This document shows, piece after piece, positions 15,444 to 26,300 of a DNA stretch of 64,000 bases. The DNA comes from Heterodera schachtii (Eukaryota > Nematoda > Chromadorea > Rhabditida > Heteroderidae). Below the pieces are notes generated by a model. That model did no database searches. It worked only from the letters and a program-made list of their open reading frames with translations, and was not told where the DNA came from. The translations under genes and the position numbers were made by a program. The stretch is from positions 2,921,626 to 2,985,625 of the forward strand of contig SIJG01000002.1 of assembly GCA_023374025.1 (NCBI GenBank), given 5' to 3'. How positions within the stretch are numbered: the stretch's first letter is position 1; every line of letters starts with the position of its first letter.

Positions 15444-17196
15444 GCGGGGCGGAAAACCGGCGCCCGCGAGCGCGAGCGGAGTGATTATCTATCGATCGAC
15501 CGCATAATCAATCGATTGATTGGCATAAAACGATTTTAATGTATTAAACTGGACAGAAAACGTTCAAAATAAAATAAAATAAGATTAAAAATTTAATTCA
15601 TTTAGCGATGGGACGTGTAAATATTGGCTAATCGATTTTCATTTTTTATTGGAATTAATTATTTATTTATTTTTTAGCAGAATTTTTCATTCATTAGAGA
15701 GAAGAATTAAGTTTCAGATTAGGAAATATAATTGCTTAAAAAATTGTTTTTTTATTATTTCTTTTACTTTTTTTAAATTTAATAATTTACAATTTTCTTT
15801 TTAATTATTATTGTTTTTTATTTTTGTTTTATTTTACAATTTTTAAAACCAAATAAAAAGCCACTTTATAAAGTGACATCATTCTCGTGCTAGCAATTAA
15901 TGCTTAAGAAGAAAAAAAAATGATGTGACCGGCAGGGAGGCACCATCACAAAATTACAATTTGCATTCAGAAGAATTTTGATGGATTTATTTATTTATTT
16001 ATTTATAAATGACATCATTCGAATTAATTTTTTTTATTTTTTCGTTTAAAATTTGGTTTAATAATTTGTTTTTTTTTGTTATTTTTTAATAATTTAGATG
16101 TTTTTGATTTTGTTTTTCTGCGCTTCGTTGGCAAATGAATGGGCAAAAGCAAATGAAAATGAAAACGAACAGCGAAATTGTGAGAAATAAATAAATTTAA
16201 ATTATAAGGGAAATTAAAGTTGCAAATATTTGAAATTAAATTCCCAATATTTATTATTTTTCCATTTTGAAAATTTATTGGGGAATTAATTTTTTTGGTA
16301 ATCCGTTAAAAATCCAAATGGCGTGCATTTAGCGGACCAAATCCTCGAAGAGTTGCAGCAGTGCCACGTTCAGTTGAGTGGCATTTTGAGTGCGGCGAGA
16401 AGCTACCAAAATGACCGGCAACAGACAAATGGGCAAATCGAAAAGCAAATCGAACGGATTGAGCAAAAGCAAAGGGCGACGGAAGGGCAAAAGCGAATGA
16501 AAAACCATTGCCTAAGGGGAAAATTTGAGGGCATTTTAAAGGGCGAAAAAGGGAAAGAGAAGTGCCAAAAAGTGGGTGAAAATTTGCGCGCGATCAGCAG
16601 AATATTGGGCATCGAACGGAGCCGATTCACTTTTATAATGGACGCGACAACGGACGTACGAAAAAATGGGGGGGGGGGAGAAGGGATAAAGCCGGGGGAT
16701 TAAGCCAAAAATGGGGAAGAGCAGGGACAAAGTCGGGGGATTAAGCCAAAAATGAGGAAGATCAGGGACAAAGCCGGGGGATTAAGCCAAAAATGGGAAA
16801 AGGGAGGGGATAAAGCCTAGGGCCAAAAATTGGGAACGGGAGGAACAAAGCCGAGTGATAAAGCCCAAAATGGGAAGGGAAATATAAATGATAATGGGAC
16901 CTCGAATTCGAGAGATAGGTATATGATTTGAAAAATTTATTTATAAAAGACGTTCCAGCTGATGAGCGAAATCAGTTCTCTGTACGAAATTTACGAATTT
17001 TGTGCCCCCGGAGGGAATTGTGCAGCAAAAAAGACACAAATTTACCATCATACGCACAACATTGTGCAAATTTGGCGCGAATTTGAACAAGTCCTTTTGC
17101 CGGACGAAGAATATGAACGAATGGCACGTGAAAAGGCTCAATTGGTGACCACGACGGAATGGCCGCAACGAATATACGGTGAGAGAATGGGAAACA

Positions 17197-19515
17197 GGGA
17201 CAATTGGACAAGGGAAGGATTGATTGGCCAATGGGACAATTGGGAAAATGGGCAAAAGGATTGACCAATGGGACAATTGGGCAAGGAAAGGTTTGACCAA
17301 TGGGACAATTGGGCAAGGGAAGGATTGGCCAATGGGACAATTGGGCAAGGAAAGGATTGACCAATGGGACAATTGGGCAAGGGAAGGATTGGCCAATGGG
17401 ACAATTGGGCAAGGAAAGGATTGACCAATGGGACAATTGGGCAAGGAAAGGATTCGCCAATGGGACAATTGGGAAAATGGGCAAAAGGATTGACCAATGG
17501 GACAATTGGGCAAGGAAAGGTTTGACCAATGGGACAATTGGGCAAGGGAAGGATTGGCCAATGGGACAATTGGGCAAGGAAAGGATTGACCAATGGGACA
17601 ATTGGGCAAGGGAAGGATTGGCCAATGGGACAATTGGGCAAGGAAAGGATTGACCAATGGGACAATTGGACAAGGGAAGGATTGATTGGCCAATGGGACA
17701 ATTGGGAAAATGGGCAAAAGGATTGACCAATGGGACAATTGGGCAAGGAAAGGTTTGACCAATGGGACAATTGGGCAAGGGAAGGATTGGCCAATGGGAC
17801 AATTGGGCAAGGAAAGGATTGACCAATGGGACAATTGGGCAAGGGAAGGATTGGCCAATGGGACAATTGGGCAAGGAAAGGATTGACCAATGGGACAATT
17901 GGGCAAGGAAAGGATTCGCCAATGGGACAATTGGGAAAATGGGCAAAAGGATTGACCAATGGGACAATTGGGCAAGGAAAGGATTGACCAATGGGACAAT
18001 TGGGCAAGGGAAGGATTGGCCAATGGGACAATTGGGCAAGGAAAGGATTGACCAATGGGACAATTGGGCAAGGGAAGGATTGGCCAATGGGACAATTGGG
18101 AAAATGGGCAAAAGGATTGACCAATGGGACAATTGGGCAAGGAAAGGATTCGCCAATGGGACAATTGGGAAAATGGGCAAAAGGATTGACCAATGGGACA
18201 ATTGGGAAAATGGGCAAAAGGATTGACCAATGGGACAATTGGGCAAGGAAAGGTTTGACCAATGGGACAATTGGGCAAGGGAAGGATTGGCCAATGGGAC
18301 AATTGGGCAAGGAAAGGATTGACCAATGGAACAATTGGGCAAGGGAAGGATTGGCCAATGGGACAATTGGGCAAGGAAAGGATTGACCAATGGGACAATT
18401 GGGCAAGGAAAGGATTCGCCAATGGGACAATTGGGAAAATGGGCAAAAGGATTGACCAATGGGACAATTGGGCAAGGAAAGGATTGACCAATGGGACAAT
18501 TGGGCAAGGGAAGGATTGGCCAATGGGACAATTGGACAAGGAAAGGATTCGCCAATGGGACAATTGGGAAAATGGGCAAAAGGATTGACCAATGGGACAA
18601 TTGGGCAAGGAAAGGTTTGACCAATGGGACAATTGGGCAAGGGAAGGATTGGCCAATGGGACAATTGGGCAAGGAAAGGATTGACCAATGGGACAATTGG
18701 GCAAGGGAAGGATTGGCCAATGGGACAATTGGGCAAGGAAAGGATTGACCAATGGGACAATTGGGCAAGGAAAGGATTCGCCAATGGGACAATTGGGAAA
18801 ATGGGCAAAAGGATTGACCAATGGGACAATTGGGCAAGGAAAGGATTGACCAATGGGACAATTGGGCAAGGGAAGGATTGGCCAATGGGACAATTGGGCA
18901 AGGAAAGGATTGACCAATGGGACAATTGGGCAAGGGAAGGATTGGCCAATGGGACAATTGGGAAAATGGGCAAAAGGATTGACCAATGGGACAATTGGGC
19001 AAGGAAAGGATTCGCCAATGGGACAATTGGGAAAATGGGCAAAAGGATTGACCAATGGGACAATTGGGCAAGGAAAGGATTCGCCAATGGGACAATTGGG
19101 AAAATGGGCAAAAGGATTGACCAATGGGACAATTGGGAAAATGGGCAAAAGGATTGACCAATGGGACAATTGGGAAAATGGGCAAAAGGATTGACCAATG
19201 GGACAATTGGGCAAGGAAAGGTTTGACCAATGGGACAATTGGGCAAGGGAAGGATTGGCCAATGGGACAATTGGGAAAATGGGCAAAAGGATTGACCAAT
19301 GGGACAATTGGGCAAGGAAAGGATTCGCCAATGGGACAATTGGGAAAATGGGCAAAAGGATTGACCAATGGGACAATTGGGCAAGGAAAGGTTTGACCAA
19401 TGGTACAATTGGGCAAGGGAAGGATTGGCCAATGGGACAATTGGGCAAGGAAAGGATTGACCAATGGGACAATTGGGCAAGGGAAGGATTGGCCAATGGG
19501 ACAATTGGTAAAATG
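17197..19515. repeat. Intronic CCAAT/ATTGG minisatellite, copy 1
   Basis: About 70 tandem units in the intron between 17178 and 19919. The main unit is 32 bp: CCAATGGGACAATTGG followed by GCAAGGAAAGGATTGA, with variants in the second half (GGGAAGGATTGG, GGTTTGA, GGATTCG). A 37-bp variant carries GAAAATGGGCAAAAGG. Variants occur in a higher-order pattern of several units. Each unit holds CCAAT and, 6 bp later, its reverse complement ATTGG. Decayed units continue to about 19694. Neither 32 nor 37 is a multiple of 3 and the units lack stops in most frames, which creates long spurious open frames on both strands. Confidence 0.97.
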
Positions 19516-20586
19516 GGACAAATAGGCAAGGGGAAGATTTGCCAATGGGACAAACGGTCATTTGGACAAACTGTCAATGGGAAATTGGTCAGCAGTAGGC
19601 TATTGGCCAATGGGATAATGAGATAATTGGCCAATTAGACAAATGATCAATGAGACAATTGGCTAATGGAACTGTGCCAATTAGATAATTGGCAGTTCAT
19701 CCTCCATTTTACTTTAAAATTCTTCAATCGGATAGGTCTTACTGACCAGGACTGATCAATTCTTTGGTGATATCTCCAAGTTCATCCGAAAATGGGACCA
19801 AATTGCTCGATTATGTCGAGAATGGCCACTCCCGCCTTAAAACTGTATAATTTGAGGAGAATTATAATTAAAATATTTCTTTTTTGAAATGCAATTAAAT
19901 GGAAAGAAACTCTTTTAGAATTGAAATTCGCTTTATTGGGACATTTTGAGGAGGACGATTCGGACATACGGAGCCCAAAAGTGGAATATTCGCCGCGTTC
20001 GATACGCAAAGATATCAAAAAAATTGTGGAAAAGTGCGAAACGATCATTGGCACTTTGTTTTTGGACGATTTTTCACCGTCGTACGGCAAAGGTGAAACA
20101 TTTTGGCATTAAATCAAATAAATTTATTTTTTTTAATTTATAAATTATTTTTGCAGCGATTTCTTCTACCGATCGTCTCCAATTTTCGCCTTCCGATTCT
20201 TCAAATTTAATTGTCGACAAAAACAATGAAAAAGGCAAAGGAAAAATTGAAGAGGACACTTCGCCACACAACCGAAAAATGGATGCCATTTCGCCAAAAT
20301 TTGAATATGTCGAACGCGGAGAGACATCGGATATAAAGGAAAAAGAAAGAGAAATTGAACAGGAAAAAGAAGAAGAGAAAGAAGAGGAAAAGGAGGAAAA
20401 GCGAATGCCAATTCAAATGCAAAGGGACGAAACTCAAAGCGAAAGTGCCGAATTTTACAGTGCCGAAGGTAAAAGCGAAAAAATAAAACAATTCGAACGG
20501 AAAAATGGAAGACGAAAATTAAAATTAAAAGAAAAATTGAAAATTGAAATTTTATTTTTTGAAAATAAATTGCTAAATCCTGCGGC

Positions 20587-21266
20587 AAAAGGTCTGCAAC
20601 CCTTCTTTTCCGTGGAAAATTCCAGTTTAAAATAAAAAGAAAACCACAAATTCAATTGGATTTAAATTCGGCAAATTTGAGGGCCATGTGTCTTTGCCCC
20701 AAAATCCAAGAAACGATTTTCACACAGCTGAATTGTTGTTCTCGCCCCGTGCGCCGGTGCCCAGTCCCGTTGAAGGACGAATTGGTTTTCTCGAAAGAGC
20801 CCACGTGTCCGAGGATACAATACGTCCCTTAGGGTCGACCACCGAGTTGGTCTTGATGTTTTTGTTGATGAACACCAGGGGAGTCTTTCCGGTGGCACAA
20901 ATGCCAAATGCCGCCCCAAACCATCACGAAATGGGGCAAATGACTTCTTTTGGTGTTTTTTTATAGTGTACCCGTTCTGTCGGAACAATTAACAGTGGTT
21001 TTGGCTGTTATGATGGCGCTTGATGGTAAAAATTTTCTTAGGCCTGAGACGAAATTACGGAAAAATGGGTGCGGACATTGTGGCCAATTTTTGGAAGCGT
21101 TTGGACGAATGTCTCACTCATTTGTCAGCCCATGGTGGCTACTTTGGACTTTTGATATAATTTTCTAATAACTAACTTCCTACTGAATGATATTGTTACG
21201 ATTTGTGGTTTTCTTTTTATTTTAAACTGGAACTTTCCATGGAAAAGCGAGTTGCAGAACTTTTGG
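20587..21266. mobile_element. Rearranged mariner/maT-like element, copy 1
   Basis: Inverted arms at about 20587-20652 and 21201-21266 match over ~65 bp (core TTCCAGTTTAAAATAAAAAG). Between them, the minus strand at 20988-20640 encodes degraded transposase: GKTPLVFINKNIKTN, then in another frame QRDWAPAHGARTTI, then WPSNLPNLNPIEF, i.e. the catalytic Asp, ~37 residues, and a Glu where maT-type elements have D/E. The plus strand at ~21050-21168 encodes a C-terminal transposase-like end (FWKRLDECL..AHGGYF). The two pieces point in opposite directions, so the element is internally inverted or a fusion of two. It fills most of intron 20469-21279, and its right arm ends 13 bp before the acceptor. 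It is non-functional through frameshifts and inversion. Confidence 0.8.
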
Positions 21267-22041
21267 CGAATATTCTAAGCATTTTTTGGCGGCAAAGTGA
21301 CGACACAGAAGACGTGTGCCGAATTCGCCGACCAATTGCGGCAAAGTGCCGAGACTTTGGACCAATGGTCAAAATTGGCCGAACGCCGCGCAGTTTCGCG
21401 TGAAGAAACGCTTGGCCAAATGACATTTTATGGCCAATGGGTGGCGGCGGAATTGGGCAGACAAATGGGCGAAATTGACGGACAATTGGTCCAAATAAAA
21501 AAGGAAAGGAAAAAAAGGGAGAAAATGGAGAAAAGGGCGGCGCAGCGATTGCGCCGAATTTTGGGAACGCTAAGCGGAAAAAAGGGGGGCGGTGGCGGGA
21601 GCCAAAGCGGAAGAAGCAGCCGAAGCAGCGGAAGCAGCGGAAAGATCCATGCTGAAGAAAAGTTGGAAGGTAAACAAACGGCAGAGGGGGGAGGGGGTAA
21701 TTAGTTCATTAATTAGCCAATTAAATAATTAATTTGTGAGGTAAGAAAAAGATGAATAAATGCCCAAAGTGAAAAGCTTGAAAGATAAACAACGGGAGAA
21801 CATTAATTCATTAATTGATTAATTAATGCTATAAAGAAAAATTAAATTAATAGGTGGGCCAAAAGTGGGTGGCAAAAAACACAAAAATTAGGGATAATTT
21901 TACTTTTAATTATGAAATGAAAAATTGAATGGGAAAAAATAATTTAAATGGAAATGATTTTTTTTAAAGAAATATATTTTTCATTAACAATTAGTGCGCT
22001 AACGTATTCTATGCTCCCCCCCCCCCCCCCCCACAAAAAAG

Positions 22042-22697
22042 GTCTGTGCCCTTTATTTGCTGTTCGGCATGGCACTGATCGCAATGTGCTTCAAACTGAT
22101 GCAGGACGACGTTGTGCAGAAGGCCCGGTGGTTGGGACAACGCATTGGCATAATCGGTGGTGGAATTATTAAAATTGAATTTTGAAAATGGGAAATTGAA
22201 CCTAATTTTGTCAGTAAAATTTAAAAATTTAGGGTAAATTTCGAAAAATATGTCATTAAATTTAATTTAATTTTTCTCTTTATTAATAACTTCACTTTTA
22301 ATATTTTGTTTGCTTCAGTGCATGATGAAATTGGAAGCGAAGAGTCCGATTTTGAGGAGGAAGGCATTGCGATGGACGGCGAGGATGACTTTGGCATTTT
22401 CGGAGGTGCCGAAGACGGCGACGAATTGGTGGCGGCGGACGACGACTTGCTGAGCGTCAAAACGGAGCAGGTAATGGCGCGGCACAATTAATAAATGCCA
22501 TTATTCGTTTTGGTGTTCTGCAGGAGAAGCGCACTCTCTCCTCAACTTCGTCCACTAACAAAGCGCTGCAGGAGGAATTTCTGCTCGCCGCCAGTCGCCA
22601 GCGAACGCCGCGGGGGCGACGCGTCGCCGGGGGGCGCGCCAATGGCAAACGGACGCGGCGCACGCGCGCGGAAGAGACCGGCGACGGCGGGGGATGA
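22042..22697 (+). pseudogene. Orphan 3' end of the K2P channel gene
   Basis: Duplicated last three exons of the potassium channel (22042-22156, 22319-22470, 22524-22697), identical where compared to 14788-15443. They encode TM4, the acidic segment and the Arg-rich C-tail, but there is no start codon, first pore, second pore or TM1-3. On its own it cannot make a channel. It could supply 3' exons to transcripts reading in from the truncated coiled-coil gene, though out of frame. Confidence 0.85.
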
Positions 22698-23351
22698 GCG
22701 GGGCGGAAAACCGGCGCCCGCGAGCGCGAGCGGAGTGATTATCTATCGATCGACCGCATAATCAATCGATTGATTGGCATAAAACGATTTTAATGTATTA
22801 AACTGGACAGAAAACGTTCAAAATAAAATAAAATAAGATTAAAAATTTAATTCATTTAGCGATGGGACGTGTAAATATTGGCTAATCGATTTTCATTTTT
22901 TATTGGAATTAATTATTTATTTATTTTTTAGCAGAATTTTTCATTCATTAGAGAGAAGAATTAAGTTTCAGATTAGGAAATATAATTGCTTAAAAAATTG
23001 TTTTTTTATTATTTCTTTTACTTTTTTTAAATTTAATAATTTACAATTTTCTTTTTAATTATTATTGTTTTTTATTTTTGTTTTATTTTACAATTTTTAA
23101 AACCAAATAAAAAGCCACTTTATAAAGTGACATCATTCTCGTGCTAGCAATTAATGCTTAAGAAGAAAAAAAAATGATGTGACCGGCAGGGAGGCACCAT
23201 CACAAAATTACAATTTGCATTCAGAAGAATTTTGATGGATTTATTTATTTATTTATTTATAAATGACATCATTCGAATTAATTTTTTTTATTTTTTCGTT
23301 TAAAATTTGGTTTAATAATTTGTTTTTTTTTGTTATTTTTTAATAATTTAG

Positions 23352-26300
23352 ATGTTTTTGATTTTGTTTTTCTGCGCTTCGTTGGCAAATGAATGGGCAA
23401 AAGCAAATGAAAATGAAAACGAACAGCGAAATTGTGAGAAATAAATAAATTTAAATTATAAGGGAAATTAAAGTTGCAAATATTTGAAATTAAATTCCCA
23501 ATATTTATTATTTTTCCATTTTGAAAATTTATTGGGGAATTAATTTTTTTGGTAATCCGTTAAAAATCCAAATGGCGTGCATTTAGCGGACCAAATCCTC
23601 GAAGAGTTGCAGCAGTGCCACGTTCAGTTGAGTGGCATTTTGAGTGCGGCGAGAAGCTACCAAAATGACCGGCAACAGACAAATGGGCAAATCGAAAAGC
23701 AAATCGAACGGATTGAGCAAAAGCAAAGGGCGACGGAAGGGCAAAAGCGAATGAAAAACCATTGCCTAAGGGGAAAATTTGAGGGCATTTTAAAGGGCGA
23801 AAAAGGGAAAGAGAAGTGCCAAAAAGTGGGTGAAAATTTGCGCGCGATCAGCAGAATATTGGGCATCGAACGGAGCCGATTCACTTTTATAATGGACGCG
23901 ACAACGGACGTACGAAAAAATGGGGGGGGGGAGAAGGGATAAAGCCGGGGGATTAAGCCAAAAATGGGGAAGAGCAGGGACAAAGTCGGGGGATTAAGCC
24001 AAAAATGAGGAAGATCAGGGACAAAGCCGGGGGATTAAGCCAAAAATGGGAAAAGGGAGGGGATAAAGCCTAGGGCCAAAAATTGGGAACGGGAGGAACA
24101 AAGCCGAGTGATAAAGCCCAAAATGGGAAGGGAAATATAAATGATAATGGGACCTCGAATTCGAGAGATAGGTATATGATTTGAAAAATTTATTTATAAA
24201 AGACGTTCCAGCTGATGAGCGAAATCAGTTCTCTGTACGAAATTTACGAATTTTGTGCCCCCGGAGGGAATTGTGCAGCAAAAAAGACACAAATTTACCA
24301 TCATACGCACAACATTGTGCAAATTTGGCGCGAATTTGAACAAGTCCTTTTGCCGGACGAAGAATATGAACGAATGGCACGTGAAAAGGCTCAATTGGTG
24401 ACCACGACGGAATGGCCGCAACGAATATACGGTGAGAGAATGGGAAACAGGGACAATTGGACAAGGGAAGGATTGATTGGCCAATGGGACAATTGGGAAA
24501 ATGGGCAAAAGGATTGACCAATGGGACAATTGGGCAAGGAAAGGTTTGACCAATGGGACAATTGGGCAAGGGAAGGATTGGCCAATGGGACAATTGGGCA
24601 AGGAAAGGATTGACCAATGGGACAATTGGGCAAGGGAAGGATTGGCCAATGGGACAATTGGGCAAGGAAAGGATTGACCAATGGGACAATTGGGCAAGGA
24701 AAGGATTCGCCAATGGGACAATTGGGAAAATGGGCAAAAGGATTGACCAATGGGACAATTGGGCAAGGAAAGGTTTGACCAATGGGACAATTGGGCAAGG
24801 GAAGGATTGGCCAATGGGACAATTGGGCAAGGAAAGGATTGACCAATGGGACAATTGGGCAAGGGAAGGATTGGCCAATGGGACAATTGGGCAAGGAAAG
24901 GATTGACCAATGGGACAATTGGACAAGGGAAGGATTGATTGGCCAATGGGACAATTGGGAAAATGGGCAAAAGGATTGACCAATGGGACAATTGGGCAAG
25001 GAAAGGTTTGACCAATGGGACAATTGGGCAAGGGAAGGATTGGCCAATGGGACAATTGGGCAAGGAAAGGATTGACCAATGGGACAATTGGGCAAGGGAA
25101 GGATTGGCCAATGGGACAATTGGGCAAGGAAAGGATTGACCAATGGGACAATTGGGCAAGGAAAGGATTCGCCAATGGGACAATTGGGAAAATGGGCAAA
25201 AGGATTGACCAATGGGACAATTGGGCAAGGAAAGGATTGACCAATGGGACAATTGGGCAAGGGAAGGATTGGCCAATGGGACAATTGGGCAAGGAAAGGA
25301 TTGACCAATGGGACAATTGGGCAAGGGAAGGATTGGCCAATGGGACAATTGGGAAAATGGGCAAAAGGATTGACCAATGGGACAATTGGGCAAGGAAAGG
25401 ATTCGCCAATGGGACAATTGGGAAAATGGGCAAAAGGATTGACCAATGGGACAATTGGGAAAATGGGCAAAAGGATTGACCAATGGGACAATTGGGCAAG
25501 GAAAGGTTTGACCAATGGGACAATTGGGCAAGGGAAGGATTGGCCAATGGGACAATTGGGCAAGGAAAGGATTGACCAATGGAACAATTGGGCAAGGGAA
25601 GGATTGGCCAATGGGACAATTGGGCAAGGAAAGGATTGACCAATGGGACAATTGGGCAAGGAAAGGATTCGCCAATGGGACAATTGGGAAAATGGGCAAA
25701 AGGATTGACCAATGGGACAATTGGGCAAGGAAAGGATTGACCAATGGGACAATTGGGCAAGGGAAGGATTGGCCAATGGGACAATTGGACAAGGAAAGGA
25801 TTCGCCAATGGGACAATTGGGAAAATGGGCAAAAGGATTGACCAATGGGACAATTGGGCAAGGAAAGGTTTGACCAATGGGACAATTGGGCAAGGGAAGG
25901 ATTGGCCAATGGGACAATTGGGCAAGGAAAGGATTGACCAATGGGACAATTGGGCAAGGGAAGGATTGGCCAATGGGACAATTGGGCAAGGAAAGGATTG
26001 ACCAATGGGACAATTGGGCAAGGAAAGGATTCGCCAATGGGACAATTGGGAAAATGGGCAAAAGGATTGACCAATGGGACAATTGGGCAAGGAAAGGATT
26101 GACCAATGGGACAATTGGGCAAGGGAAGGATTGGCCAATGGGACAATTGGGCAAGGAAAGGATTGACCAATGGGACAATTGGGCAAGGGAAGGATTGGCC
26201 AATGGGACAATTGGGAAAATGGGCAAAAGGATTGACCAATGGGACAATTGGGCAAGGAAAGGATTCGCCAATGGGACAATTGGGAAAATGGGCAAAAGGA

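Larger units (their letters stand above)
16098..21669 (+). pseudogene. Secreted coiled-coil protein gene, 3'-truncated copy
   Basis: Exons at 16098-16179, 16333-16655, 16959-17178, 19919-20092, 20157-20468 and 21280-21669 are those of the complete gene at 23352-30266. The duplication junction at 21985 removes the last three exons, so the last coding exon here is followed by the orphan K2P 3' end. Splicing exon 6 (phase 1) to the K2P exon at 22042 (phase 0) is out of frame and gives a tail of about 43 unrelated residues. Failure to splice gives a stop within 12 codons. The signal peptide and N-terminal ~500 residues would still be encoded, so a truncated secreted protein remains possible. If the duplication is an assembly error, this copy does not exist. 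Confidence 0.75.
14729..21985. repeat. Tandem segmental duplication, copy 1
   Basis: About 7257 bp, repeated head-to-tail as 21986-29467. It begins in the K2P intron at aacaattagtgcgc and ends at atatatttttcatt in an intron of the coiled-coil gene. The junction at 21985/21986 joins these two ends directly and shows no obvious microhomology. The segments I compared match base for base apart from homopolymer lengths (20 versus 17 C at ~14759 and ~22016; 11 versus 10 G at ~16668 and ~23922) and the minisatellite, which is 229 bp shorter here. It is either a very recent duplication or an assembly duplication. Confidence 0.95.

Noticed and set aside
20279..20635. Stand-alone 118-residue Glu-rich gene
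   Set aside because: It is an internal exon (20157-20468) of the coiled-coil gene plus intron read-through.
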